Below are positions 26,524-35,026 of a DNA stretch of 64,000 nt, in pieces. Each line of letters starts with the position of its first letter. The stretch's first letter is position 1. This DNA is from Filifactor villosus (GTDB lineage: Bacteria > Bacillota > Clostridia > Peptostreptococcales > Filifactoraceae). The position numbers and the translations under genes were made by a program. The stretch covers positions 124,001 to 188,000 of the forward strand of contig NZ_JBHSHL010000014.1 in assembly GCF_042652965.1 (NCBI RefSeq). Reading direction: 5' to 3'. The notes below the pieces were generated by a model. That model saw only the letters and a list, made by a program, of their open reading frames with translations, searched no databases and was not told the origin of the DNA.

Positions 26524-27199
26524 CTTCCCACCTGTAGCCAAAACCCCACACTGTCTTGAGATAAGTCGGGTTAGCGGCATCTTCTTCGATTTTTTTGCGG
26601 ATACGTCTTATATTGACATCTACGACCTTTAAGTCCCCAAAGTAGTTTTCACCCCAGATCTTATTTAGAATGAAGTCTCTCGATAAAGATTTATGCTTGT
26701 TTTTTAGAAACAGTTCTAAGATTTCAAATTCCTTAGGAGTCAATTCGATCTCTGCATTATCTTTGAAAAACTTTCTGTCGGAAATATTGATGTAGAAATT
26801 TCCTCCGGTGATGATATTAGGACTTTCCTCCCTTGCAGAGAGCCTTCGTGCCAAAGACCTTACTCGAGCAATCAACTCTGCAGGACTGAACGGTTTTACG
26901 ATATAATCATCGGCCCCGTATTCCAGCCCCATAACCTTGTCCTGTTCGTGAGTTCTGGCGGTCAACATAATAATTCCTACACTCTTACTTTTGTTTCGGA
27001 TATATTTTAAGACCTCGAACCCGTCTATATCAGGAAGCATGACATCGAGCACGGCAATCTCAATATCCGAATTTTCGTCAAAGAGCTTAATTGCCGTAAG
27101 CCCGTTTTCCGCTTCAAACACATCAAACCCCTCCCTCTTGAAGTTCAGGGTAACAAAGCTTCGAATCGCCACTTCGTCTTCCAATACTAATATCTTCAT
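26516..27199 (-). CDS. OmpR/PhoB-family response regulator
   Basis: 227 aa. Receiver domain with phospho-acceptor Asp52 in VLDVMLPD, switch Thr80 and Lys102; C-terminal winged helix from about 130 to 225 with LTPKEFEILELFLKN. Cognate to the kinase encoded immediately downstream. Its start overlaps the lipoprotein stop by four bases, implying coupling of all three products. Confidence 0.94.
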   Translation of the reverse strand: MKILVLEDEVAIRSFVTLNFKREGFDVFEAENGLTAIKLFDENSDIEIAVLDVMLPDIDGFEVLKYIRNKSKSVGIIMLTARTHEQDKVMGLEYGADDYIVKPFSPAELIARVRSLARRLSAREESPNIITGGNFYINISDRKFFKDNAEIELTPKEFEILELFLKNKHKSLSRDFILNKIWGENYFGDLKVVDVNIRRIRKKIEEDAANPTYLKTVWGFGYRWEDE

Positions 27200-28557
27200 C
27201 TGCTCCTCCGTTCTTGTTCCAGCACCTTAATAAACTTCTCGGGAGAATAAGACAGCTGTAACAACTTTTTGAATTCGTCCCTATATTCTAAAGGAACCGC
27301 TTCTGTGGAATCGATCGACTTACACACAGTGATATGCGAGTCCGTCTCCTCCAAGATATAATAATCCTTATAATTTGCTTTGTAAGAACCGCTTAAATAT
27401 CGAATTTCCATTAAAGGAAAGTAGGGGTATCCTTTTTCGTTGTCAGGGCAATAGTAGATCATCAGCTTTTGAGAACTTTCGTCCTTGGTCAAGAAGTATT
27501 TATCCCAAAATTCTACAGGAAAAATAATCTTGATATACATATCTGTAGAATCTTCATAGATCTCCCGGATCATCTCGGAAGAGGATAGACCTAAAATCTT
27601 ATAGTAGTCTTTTACAAACAGAGGCTGTCCGCTACCCGGGAAATATTCAGAATTCACATCTTTGGTTCTGACCACTTCTATAATACCGTCCGAGTCAATG
27701 TCCGCGCAGGGAATGGGTTCCCTTTGCGTAAATGAGGCTTCCATCTTCGGCATAATGGTTTTTAACTTCCCATTTCGAAAAACCAGGATATCGCTTTGAC
27801 CATAAGCGTTGTTTACATACAGATCCGTGAAGATGCCGATATTATCACGATCTATATTTCCGACTTGAACGTTATAAGGTGATATCCCTTTTGAGTAAAA
27901 TACCTGATCGACCAAGTTAAAGCCTCCCTCGTTGTATTCAAACAGTTTCAAAGTGTTCGAAAGCGGCTCCGGTGTAAAGTTGGAGAGCACGAGAAAGCTT
28001 CTGTCGGGGTATTCGAGAGTCGAAAATACATAAGAGTAATAATTTTCTTCAAAAATATTGATCAGAGAAGAATTTTCCTGTCTATAAATGGAAATCAATT
28101 TTGCTTCCGCCTTATCCATATAACCGAAAATCACTTCAAAACGACCGTCGCCATCAATATCTTTTAATTCATAGTCGAAAACCTCTGCCGCATCTATCTG
28201 CAAGTCATTCGATTTTGACCATCCGTCTTCGTTTTTTTTCAAAACGAGCAGACCTGTCATCTGAAGACTGTTATTCCGATAGAGTGCGATTACATCTTGT
28301 TGTCCGTCCCCGTCAAAATCCTCCAACGAAAAAGCCTGTTCTTTATGGCCGGGTTCCTGTTTTTTGTGTAAGATATAGGGTAGGTTATACAAGACAGACC
28401 CCTGAGGAATAGCATTGTTCAGAGCATCTTTGATCAACTTGTTTTCCACATTGAGCTCAGGAGGCTTGATCAACTCCTCCGGAGTCATCAATCTCGTACA
28501 GGCGGATAATGAGATCAGTAATAAGCACATATAGATAAAAACGAAACCTTTTTTCAA
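27196..28557 (-). CDS. Lipoprotein with FG-GAP/VCBS-type calcium-binding repeats
   Basis: 453 aa from TTG 28557, five bases after GGAGGG; this start yields MKKGFVFIYMCLLLISLSAC, a textbook lipoprotein signal with Cys20. The frame is open upstream to 28734 but without signal-peptide logic. The body contains repeated Asp-rich loops: DFDGDGQQD (80-88), DIDGDGRFE (133-141), and later NIDRDN and DIDSDG, as in FG-GAP/VCBS beta-propeller repeats. I infer a surface-exposed propeller. No enzyme motif seen. Position before the two-component pair suggests it modulates the kinase. Confidence 0.75.
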   Translation of the reverse strand: MKKGFVFIYMCLLLISLSACTRLMTPEELIKPPELNVENKLIKDALNNAIPQGSVLYNLPYILHKKQEPGHKEQAFSLEDFDGDGQQDVIALYRNNSLQMTGLLVLKKNEDGWSKSNDLQIDAAEVFDYELKDIDGDGRFEVIFGYMDKAEAKLISIYRQENSSLINIFEENYYSYVFSTLEYPDRSFLVLSNFTPEPLSNTLKLFEYNEGGFNLVDQVFYSKGISPYNVQVGNIDRDNIGIFTDLYVNNAYGQSDILVFRNGKLKTIMPKMEASFTQREPIPCADIDSDGIIEVVRTKDVNSEYFPGSGQPLFVKDYYKILGLSSSEMIREIYEDSTDMYIKIIFPVEFWDKYFLTKDESSQKLMIYYCPDNEKGYPYFPLMEIRYLSGSYKANYKDYYILEETDSHITVCKSIDSTEAVPLEYRDEFKKLLQLSYSPEKFIKVLEQERRSR

Positions 28558-28906
28558 AATATCCCTCCATATCGAAGATGATCGGTGTAATGGCATATGG
28601 ATAGTTGCCATTATTCTATATCTCCGGCATAATACAGACGGGTCGATATCATGTTTGGAGTTAGGGAAAAACCACATAATCCAAAAAATCACTGTATATG
28701 AATGATAAATTTCTTGAAAGTATGGATTTGACAAAACTTCACTTTTTGCAAACCCATAGGAAAATCAAGATTTCACATTTTTGCGGTGTTTCCTTAGTAC
28801 AAATAACGTATCAGAACATCGACGGAACATATAGGCAATATCGCAGAGAGTTGTGCATCTTTTTCATATTTTTAATGCACCACCTGTGTATTTGCAAAAT
28901 TATTTA
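28558..28906. other. Gap upstream of the lipoprotein operon
   Basis: About 350 bases. A minus-strand promoter is expected; TTGTCA near 28732 and TATTAT near 28632 are partial matches but not a convincing pair. No terminator of quality follows the helicase gene, so read-through from it is possible. Confidence 0.4.
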
Positions 28907-30052
28907 TTAAAAAGAGTATTTTATAAGTTCTCTTTCTCGATCCTTTGTGTCGTAGAGGATAGTAAAGGAAGAAGACAGCCTTTTTTCTATCTTTGTCAAC
29001 ATCGCTTCATCCTTGGGAGACACAAAGGAGACCGCATAACCTTCCCTGTTCATCCTTCCGGTCCTTCCTATCCTGTGAATATAGTACTCGATATCGCGAG
29101 GGAGCTGATAGTTAAACACATGAGTAATCCCTTCGATATCGATCCCTCTTGCAGAAAGGTCGGTGGTAATAAGATACTGGGTCTTAAGCTCTTTAAAATC
29201 TTTTATGACCTTCTCCCTCTTGGTCTGAGACATATCTCCGTGTAAGAGGTCAAACCTGCTGTATTTTTTCTCGATAAAGTGTCGGTAGAGTTCTTCCGCA
29301 CTTTTTTTCGAGTTACAAAAGATCATACACATAAAGGGGTTTGTCGTATCGAGTGCATGAAAGAGCGAGGACAGCCTTCTCGAATCCGTGGTTTTTATAA
29401 CAATTTGTTTGATATTATCCAAAACGACTTCCTCAACTGAGGTATGAATTTTGAGAGAGTTCTTCAAAAAGGAGGTCGAAATCTTTCGTACTTCGTTGGA
29501 TATGGTCGCTGAAAACATACATACCTGTTTTTTTTCTGGGAGTTTTCCCATCAAAATATTCAAATCATCTAAAAAACCAAAGGCGATGATCTGATCCGCC
29601 TCGTCGATAACAACTGTACTGAGGTGTTTGAAATTGATACTTCCGCGTCTCAATAGATCCAGAAGTCTTCCGGGAGTTCCTACGATGATGTTGGATGCTC
29701 TTTCCAAAGCTTTTTGTTGAGAATGGATACTGTGCCCTCCACAGGCGTTTACCACATGAAGCTCCCTGTGTTTTTGAAAATATTCCAAAACTGAAGAAAT
29801 TTGGTTTGAAAGTTCGCGGGTAGGAACAATGATCAAAGCACAACTCTCTTTTTCTTCAGGGGAAAAGTTTTCTAATATTGGAATTAAAAAAGAAAGTGTC
29901 TTTCCCGTTCCGGTCTGTGCTTGGACCAGAAGATCTCTTCCCCTTCTCATCAACGGGATCACCTTGCTCTGTATTTCGGTCGGCGAACTAATATACATAT
30001 CCTTGAGTGCGGATATATGTTCTTTTCTTAAATTAAATTCTTTAAACTTCAC
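28907..30052 (-). CDS. DEAD-box RNA helicase
   Basis: 381 aa. Q motif SSPTEIQ, Walker A AQTGTGKT, PTRELSNQ, GTPGRLLDLL, DEAD in VIDEADQ, SAT, then the second RecA domain with HGDMSQTKR, TDLSARGIDIEG and HRIGRTGR. Short, without the C-terminal RNA-binding extension of CshA or DbpA. GTG 30052 is chosen because AAGGAG lies six bases before it; ATG 30100 would add 16 residues lacking homology. Cold-shock or ribosome assembly work is the family norm; no specific role is visible. Confidence 0.9.
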   Translation of the reverse strand: MKFKEFNLRKEHISALKDMYISSPTEIQSKVIPLMRRGRDLLVQAQTGTGKTLSFLIPILENFSPEEKESCALIIVPTRELSNQISSVLEYFQKHRELHVVNACGGHSIHSQQKALERASNIIVGTPGRLLDLLRRGSINFKHLSTVVIDEADQIIAFGFLDDLNILMGKLPEKKQVCMFSATISNEVRKISTSFLKNSLKIHTSVEEVVLDNIKQIVIKTTDSRRLSSLFHALDTTNPFMCMIFCNSKKSAEELYRHFIEKKYSRFDLLHGDMSQTKREKVIKDFKELKTQYLITTDLSARGIDIEGITHVFNYQLPRDIEYYIHRIGRTGRMNREGYAVSFVSPKDEAMLTKIEKRLSSSFTILYDTKDRERELIKYSF

Positions 30053-30087
30053 TTTTTTCTCCTTAAACGTATCTGTGTCAAAAAATA

Positions 30088-30096
30088 TGTTATAAT
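30088..30096 (+). promoter_or_regulatory. Extended -10 promoter of the thrE pair
   Basis: TGTTATAAT 50 bases before the TTG start of the first exporter gene, divergent from the helicase. Confidence 0.55.
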
Positions 30097-30145
30097 TCAT
30101 TATAGCATATTTTTTAAAAGGAATTTATGGAAAAGAGGTTAAAAT

Positions 30146-30931
30146 TTGCAGACAGTAAGAAGTATAGACGAAAAGAAAACGATTTTGAGGATTGCTCTTT
30201 TGGCAGGAGAAATCCTGATCAAAAACGGAGCTGAAATATACAGGGTGGAAGATACGATATGCAGGATCTGTGAAAGTAAAGATTTAAAAGGGATCAACAC
30301 CTATGCAACTCCCACCTTCATCCTTCTGGGAGACAATAAATTTGACGGTTTTACCTTTGTAAAACATATTCGAAAACGAGGTATCAATATAGATAAGATA
30401 TGTAAGATAAACGATATATCCAGGAAGTTTGTGGATACAGCCTACAACGATTATGAAGAAACGATCCGAAGCTTGGAGGAGATCGACGACGACCCGGGCT
30501 ATCCCTCTTTTTCCAAGATATTGGCTGCAGCTATTTCATCAGGAGTTTTTACCTTTCTATTTAAGGGCGGATTGTCGGATTTTATTTGTGCAACTCTTAC
30601 ATCGATGATAGCCTTGATTATCTCTGAAAAAATCGAAGATGTTTCTTCCGTATCCTTTCTTGGAAACGGAGTTGCAGCCTTTTTGATCACTGTGATTTCG
30701 ATTGTTTTGATGAAGCTTAATCTTTCTGAACACTTTGATTTGGTAATCGTGGGAGCTATCTATCCTCTTCTGCCGGGAGTATCCTTGACCAACAGTATTC
30801 GAGATTTTATTTCCGGAGATCTCGTATCCGGAGTATCCAAGGGATTTGAGGCTATGATGACGGCGATTGCCATTGCAACCGGTGTGGGTAGTGGTCTGTT
30901 GATGTGGATGAAGTTTGGAGGGGTTCTGTAG
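30146..30931 (+). CDS. Threonine/serine exporter, large subunit (ThrE N-terminal family)
   Basis: 261 aa. N-terminal cytosolic part (about 1-115) includes the family pattern AGEILIKNGAEIYRVEDTI; five hydrophobic segments follow, ending in GVGSGLLMWMKFGG. This is the YjjP-type half of the split ThrE exporter. TTG start with GAGG seven bases upstream; the ATG at 30127 is in a different frame. Its stop is immediately followed by the ATG of the partner. Substrate by family analogy may be Thr/Ser or succinate. Confidence 0.85.
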   Translation: MQTVRSIDEKKTILRIALLAGEILIKNGAEIYRVEDTICRICESKDLKGINTYATPTFILLGDNKFDGFTFVKHIRKRGINIDKICKINDISRKFVDTAYNDYEETIRSLEEIDDDPGYPSFSKILAAAISSGVFTFLFKGGLSDFICATLTSMIALIISEKIEDVSSVSFLGNGVAAFLITVISIVLMKLNLSEHFDLVIVGAIYPLLPGVSLTNSIRDFISGDLVSGVSKGFEAMMTAIAIATGVGSGLLMWMKFGGVL

Positions 30932-31381
30932 ATGGATAATGCATTCTTGTCTTTTGTTCTTTCTTTTTTGGGAACCATAGGTTTTGCCGTTTTTTTTAAT
31001 GTTCCTAAAAACACATTGTTCTTTTGTGGACTTTCAGGTGCCTTCGGATGGATCGTCTATCTTTTTTTGAATGAAAACGGGAATGGAGTTGTCTTTTCCA
31101 TTTTTCTGTCATCAATCTGTGTAGGTGTAGTAGCGGAAATTCTCTCGAGGATCATGAAAAAACCTGTCACTGCCTTTATCATCCCTAGCATCATCCCCTT
31201 GGTTCCCGGTTCCGGCCTCTATTTAACGATGTTGCTGCTCGTTCAGAAAGACTATCAGAAGGGACTTGAAAAAGGGGTGGAGACCTTCTTTATATCGGGA
31301 GCGATTGCTATTGGTTTGATCATCACATCTTCTGTAGCGAAATCGATCAAGACCATTCAAGGAAGAAAGGTTTCTCGATGA
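30932..31381 (+). CDS. Threonine/serine exporter, small subunit (ThrE C-terminal family)
   Basis: 149 aa with four to five transmembrane segments; the pattern FIIPSIIPLVPGSGLYLTML is the YjjB/DUF3815 signature. It completes the ThrE unit with the preceding gene, from which no base separates it. In actinobacterial ThrE the two halves are fused. Confidence 0.85.
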   Translation: MDNAFLSFVLSFLGTIGFAVFFNVPKNTLFFCGLSGAFGWIVYLFLNENGNGVVFSIFLSSICVGVVAEILSRIMKKPVTAFIIPSIIPLVPGSGLYLTMLLLVQKDYQKGLEKGVETFFISGAIAIGLIITSSVAKSIKTIQGRKVSR

Positions 31382-31405
31382 TCGCCTTTGGATGTTCGTA
31401 TTCAC

Positions 31406-31463
31406 AATAATAGTATAAAACATAAGAACGCCTTCTGAAACGTTTCAGACAGGCATTCTTATG
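31406..31463 (+). terminator. Repeat right-end followed by a long hairpin after thrE
   Basis: AATAATAGTATAAAA (31406-31420) is the right end of the intergenic repeat family. It is followed by a near-perfect 21-pair hairpin, 31421-31463, with CATAAGAA/TTCTTATG at the base and the palindrome TCTGAAACGTTTCAGA at the top. No U-tract follows, so termination is uncertain; it could be an RNA-processing or REP-like structure. Confidence 0.55.
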
Positions 31464-31506
31464 GTGGCAATAAACCACAACATTTGTTGCATAAGACAAC
31501 ACGATA

Positions 31507-31630
31507 TAATACTATTCTCCAACAGAAAGGATATCTTATCTTTTTATGCGACTATGCAAATCTCTTTCTTTTCCTATAAAATATAAATCGTTGATCTCAA
31601 CAGCGCAATAAACAATAGGGGAAATACCGT
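31507..31630 (+). repeat. Intergenic MITE-like repeat, copy C (degenerate right end)
   Basis: Starts TAATACTATTCTCC and shares TATAAATCGTTGAT with copy A at the equivalent internal position (about 80 bases in). The right end, around GGGGAAATACCGTA, has diverged from the TATAAAA terminus of the other copies. Confidence 0.55.
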
Positions 31631-31734
31631 ACAGGGGCAAATGTCTGATTTTAATTCCCGTTTTATCAAATACTAATGTTTGTTAAATCAACACCTTTAA
31701 GAATTTCACTCTTCTTATAAAAGTGGTTTTATGC

Positions 31735-31761
31735 TGATTTTTCTAATTATGCGGTATCGCC
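31735..31761 (+). repeat. 27-base intergenic repeat, copy 1
   Basis: Matches 40899-40925 at 23 of 27 positions (shared core AATTATGCG); similarity extends weakly about 30 bases upstream in both places. Confidence 0.5.
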
Positions 31762-31807
31762 ATAGTATAAATTGAGAAAAAACATAAAATCGGTTCGGCA
31801 AAATGAC

Positions 31808-32161
31808 TTAACGTGGAAGATAGATCGTTTCTCCTACTTTGATGAGAGAATCCTTCATGGAATTTGCATACATAATTTGGCGAATATACTCTCTGGTATC
31901 CATGCCTTCAGGCTTGTAGTTTAAAGAGATGTTCCATAAAGTGTCTCCATGTTGGACCAAAAACTCGATAGGTTCTCTCGAATCAGCAGAACTGTTATGT
32001 GTGTTGCTAAAGGCATATACAATAGACATCGATAACAGCGAGCAGACGACAGTGATCAGGATGATCCTCGCGATATAAATCCTACGTCTATTCTTTAAAT
32101 CCTCTCTTTTTCTTCTATAATTCCTCACTCTTATCTTAGGATTAGTTTCATACTTTGTCAT
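31808..32161 (-). CDS. YneA-like SOS cell division suppressor (LysM protein)
   Basis: 117 aa. Basic N-terminal cytosolic segment rich in Arg/Lys, one membrane helix about 29-51, then an extracytoplasmic LysM domain (about 67-116) with VQHGDTLWNISLNY and VGETIYLPR. The layout and its divergent position beside lexA match YneA of Bacillus, which delays division during DNA damage. Two perfect LexA boxes lie in its promoter region. AAAGGAG precedes the ATG. The functional call is by synteny and architecture, since LysM domains are common. Confidence 0.8.
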   Translation of the reverse strand: MTKYETNPKIRVRNYRRKREDLKNRRRIYIARIILITVVCSLLSMSIVYAFSNTHNSSADSREPIEFLVQHGDTLWNISLNYKPEGMDTREYIRQIMYANSMKDSLIKVGETIYLPR

Positions 32162-32188
32162 AGCAATTCTCCTTTCAAAGTCTTAATA

Positions 32189-32257
32189 GAACATTTGTTC
32201 TATTTATAGAATATCAGAACAAATGTTCTGTGTCAATAAGATTAAGAACATTTGTTT
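32189..32257. promoter_or_regulatory. Three LexA boxes in the yneA-lexA divergent promoter
   Basis: GAACATTTGTTC (32189-32200) and GAACAAATGTTC (32217-32228) are perfect 12-base palindromes; GAACATTTGTTT (32246-32257) has one mismatch. The pattern is the Gram-positive GAAC-N4-GTTC SOS box. The second box fills the spacer of the yneA-side promoter and the third overlaps the lexA -35. Confidence 0.93.
32208..32236 (-). promoter_or_regulatory. Promoter of the yneA-like gene
   Basis: Minus-strand TTGACA (32231-32236) and TATTCT (32208-32213), spacer 17 bases, with a LexA box inside the spacer. Confidence 0.75.
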
Positions 32258-32284
32258 GATTTTTTTTCCTTTGTCTGCTATAAT
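32256..32284 (+). promoter_or_regulatory. Promoter of lexA
   Basis: TTGATT (32256-32261) and TATAAT (32279-32284), spacer 17 bases; LexA box 3 overlaps the -35, giving autoregulation. Confidence 0.8.
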
Positions 32285-32315
32285 GTAGTAAATTATTGAA
32301 TCAGGAGGTTTTTGT

Positions 32316-32942
32316 ATGTTTATCGATTTAAGTGAAAAAGAACGACTGACCTTACAATATATATCTGAGAATGTAGATGAGAAGGGATATCCTCCTTCCA
32401 TAAGAGAAATATGTTCTGAAATAGGGTTCCGATCTACTTCAACTGCATATTCGTGTTTAAAGAGTTTGCAGGATAAGGGATACATTCGAAAAGATCCGTC
32501 AAAGCCCAGAGCGATTGAAGTGATAAATTCTGTAGAGCGCATGGGCTTTGAGAAAAAGAAGACGGTCGATATCCCTCTCGTCGGTCAGGTCACGGCAGGT
32601 CAACCCATCCTTGCAGTGGAGAATATCGATGAGTATTTTCCGATCCCCAAGGAGTGGATCAGCGATAACGACCATTTCATCTTAAACATATCCGGCGACA
32701 GTATGTACGATGCGGGTATCTATGACGGAGATATCGTCGTTGTAGAAAAAACAACAGTTGCAAAAAATGGAGATATCGTTGTTGCATTGATCGATGGAGA
32801 ATATACGACGGTAAAACGCTTTTATAAAGAAAAAGATCATATTCGCCTACAACCGGAAAATGAATCCTATGAACCCATTATTAGCAACAATGTATCGATA
32901 TTAGGAAAGATCAAGCTGTTGATCCGCAGAGATGTTCTTTGA
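32316..32942 (+). CDS. lexA: SOS repressor LexA
   Basis: 208 aa. N-terminal winged helix (about 1-66, PSIREICSEIGFRSTSTAYS) and C-terminal S24 peptidase domain. Self-cleavage site Ala94-Gly95 (VTAGQP), nucleophile Ser129 (SGDSM) and general base Lys167 (TVKRF) are all present, so RecA-stimulated autocleavage is expected. AGGAGG before the ATG. Autoregulated through the boxes upstream. Confidence 0.96.
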   Translation: MFIDLSEKERLTLQYISENVDEKGYPPSIREICSEIGFRSTSTAYSCLKSLQDKGYIRKDPSKPRAIEVINSVERMGFEKKKTVDIPLVGQVTAGQPILAVENIDEYFPIPKEWISDNDHFILNISGDSMYDAGIYDGDIVVVEKTTVAKNGDIVVALIDGEYTTVKRFYKEKDHIRLQPENESYEPIISNNVSILGKIKLLIRRDVL

Positions 32943-33081
32943 CAAGTGCTGTTATTATCTGTTTGAATTGTTGGGTCGTACAGAACCGAAATCTGTTAAA
33001 CTTGTATGTACTTTAGTGATTACATTGTTTCTGCGGATGGCATTTTTATCGGAGAATAGTATCAACAAGGATAAATGTCGA

Positions 33082-33128
33082 AAAAAGGTTGTAATTTTCT
33101 CTGTTTAAGAGAAAATTACAACCTTTTT
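33082..33128. terminator. Bidirectional terminator between lexA and typA
   Basis: A 20-base perfect inverted repeat (33082-33101 with 33109-33128), loop TGTTTAA, with A-tract on one side and T-tract on the other; works in both directions. The preceding lexA-hairpin stretch (32943-33081) shows nothing else. Confidence 0.92.
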
Positions 33129-33135
33129 ATATGAG

Positions 33136-34962
33136 TTAAACACTTTTATTTTTTGACTTTGCTCGTTGCTGTTTATCCAAGATTTTCTTGCGAATCCTCA
33201 TCGATTTGGGAGTAAGCTCAATCAACTCATCATGCTCAATAAACTCCAGAGCTTCTTCCAAAGACATTTTTCGGGGCGGAGAGAGTCTAAGAGCCTCATC
33301 TGCACCGGAAGCTCGCATATTGGTAGCCTGCTTTCGTTTGCAAACGTTGACATCGATATCCATGGGTTTTGCGTTTGAACCGACAACCATCCCTTCATAC
33401 ACTTTGTCTCCGGGAGAAACAAAGAGAACTCCCCTCTCCTGTGCATTATATAGACCATAACTTACGGCAACTCCGGTTTCAAACGAAACAAGAGAACCTT
33501 GGCTTCTTTTGGGAATCTCTCCCTTGTGGTAATCGTGGCCTTCAAAAAGGGTATTTAAAATACCGTTTCCCTTCGTGTCTGTGAGAAATTCGGAGCGGTA
33601 GCCTATCATTCCCCTCGTAGGAATCAAAAACTCAATCCGGGTATATCCTCCCTTGGACTGGACCATATTGACCATCTCACCTTTTCGAGCTCCCAGTTTT
33701 TCAATGACAGCTCCCATAAATTCTTCCGGAACATCGATGATAGCCCTCTCCATGGGTTCCATCACCTTGCCATTCTCATCTTCCTTCATAAGGACTTCCG
33801 GCTTGGAGACCATAATCTCGTAGCCTTCTCTTCTCATCTGCTCCATCAAGATGGAAAGATGGAGTTCTCCTCTTCCCGAAACTCTGAAAGAATCCGCGGA
33901 TTGAGTATCCTCTACCTTTAGAGATACGTTGGTATTCAGCTCCTTCATCAGTCTGTCGCGGATCTGACGAGAGGTCACGAACTTTCCTTCCTGACCTGCA
34001 AAAGGTCCGTTATTTACGGAAAAAGTCATGACAAGTGTAGGTTCGGAGATCTTGACAAAGGGAAGAGGAGTCTTGTCATCAGCGGTCGTGATCGTATCTC
34101 CGATCTCAATTTGTTCTATTCCCGATATTGCTACGATGCTTCCCGTTCCTGAAGAGGACACTTCCACACGTTTCAGACCATCGTATTCATAGAGTTTTCC
34201 TATACGGACTTTATAAGACTTGTCCTTTTGCTCGTAGTTCGTTACCCACATTTCATCGCCGACCGAAATAGTACCGCTTTCTACCTTGCCGATTCCGATT
34301 CTGCCTACATATTCGTTGTAATCGATGGTGGAGATCAAAACCTTACTGTAACCGTCTTCATCTCCGCTCGGACAAGGTATGTTTTGGATGATTGTTTCGA
34401 ACAAACTCTGCATGGACTCTTCCAAGGCATCATGTTGTCTTCCTGAGATCCCATTTTTTGCGGAAGCAAAAATAAAGGGAGAATCCAACTGTTCTTCATT
34501 TGCATCCAACTCGATAAATAAGTCCAAGACTTCGTCCACGACTTCCGTCAGTCTCGCTTCGGGTCTGTCTACCTTGTTTACACAAATGACGGAAGGAAGT
34601 TTAAGCTCCAGAGCTTTTTTCAAAACGAACTTTGTTTGAGGCATGGGGCCTTCAAATGCGTCTACGACCAATACGACTCCGTCCACCATCTTTAAGATCC
34701 GTTCTACTTCTCCGCCGAAATCGGCATGTCCCGGGGTATCGATGATATTGATCTTGTAATCTTTGTAATGGACTGCGGTATTCTTGGATAAGATGGTGAT
34801 CCCCCGCTCTCTTTCCAAGTCGTTGGAATCCATTACCCTATCTTCGACCTCTTGGTTTTGTCTGAATACCCCGCTCTGTTTTAACAGGGCATCGACCAAG
34901 GTCGTTTTTCCATGATCTACATGGGCTATAATTGCAACATTGCGTATAATTTCTTTTTTCAA
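33136..34962 (-). CDS. typA: Ribosome-associated GTPase TypA/BipA
   Basis: 608 aa. G1 AHVDHGKTT at 13-21, G3 DTPGHADFGGEVER, G4 NKVD; then the EF-G-like domains II, III and V and the BipA-specific C-terminal domain ending in a Lys-rich tail. Involved in 50S assembly and stress translation. TTG start at 34962 with AAGGGG seven bases upstream. Convergent with lexA, preceded by recX with a 64-base gap that holds its promoter. Confidence 0.95.
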   Translation of the reverse strand: MKKEIIRNVAIIAHVDHGKTTLVDALLKQSGVFRQNQEVEDRVMDSNDLERERGITILSKNTAVHYKDYKINIIDTPGHADFGGEVERILKMVDGVVLVVDAFEGPMPQTKFVLKKALELKLPSVICVNKVDRPEARLTEVVDEVLDLFIELDANEEQLDSPFIFASAKNGISGRQHDALEESMQSLFETIIQNIPCPSGDEDGYSKVLISTIDYNEYVGRIGIGKVESGTISVGDEMWVTNYEQKDKSYKVRIGKLYEYDGLKRVEVSSSGTGSIVAISGIEQIEIGDTITTADDKTPLPFVKISEPTLVMTFSVNNGPFAGQEGKFVTSRQIRDRLMKELNTNVSLKVEDTQSADSFRVSGRGELHLSILMEQMRREGYEIMVSKPEVLMKEDENGKVMEPMERAIIDVPEEFMGAVIEKLGARKGEMVNMVQSKGGYTRIEFLIPTRGMIGYRSEFLTDTKGNGILNTLFEGHDYHKGEIPKRSQGSLVSFETGVAVSYGLYNAQERGVLFVSPGDKVYEGMVVGSNAKPMDIDVNVCKRKQATNMRASGADEALRLSPPRKMSLEEALEFIEHDELIELTPKSMRIRKKILDKQQRAKSKNKSV

Positions 34963-35005
34963 AGTATAACCCCTTTTCTATAACATATTCCGTGAAAACC
35001 TACTT

Positions 35006-35014
35006 ATTATATCA
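35006..35014 (-). promoter_or_regulatory. Extended -10 promoter of typA
   Basis: Minus-strand TGATATAAT, about 43 bases before the TTG start. Confidence 0.55.
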
Positions 35015-35026
35015 CAACAAGGGGAA

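Larger units (their letters stand above)
31464..31807. other. Intergenic region between thrE and the yneA-like gene
   Basis: No credible gene. Holds a small hairpin (GTGG/CCAC near 31464-31477), repeat copy C and the 27-base repeat at 31735-31761. Confidence 0.55.
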
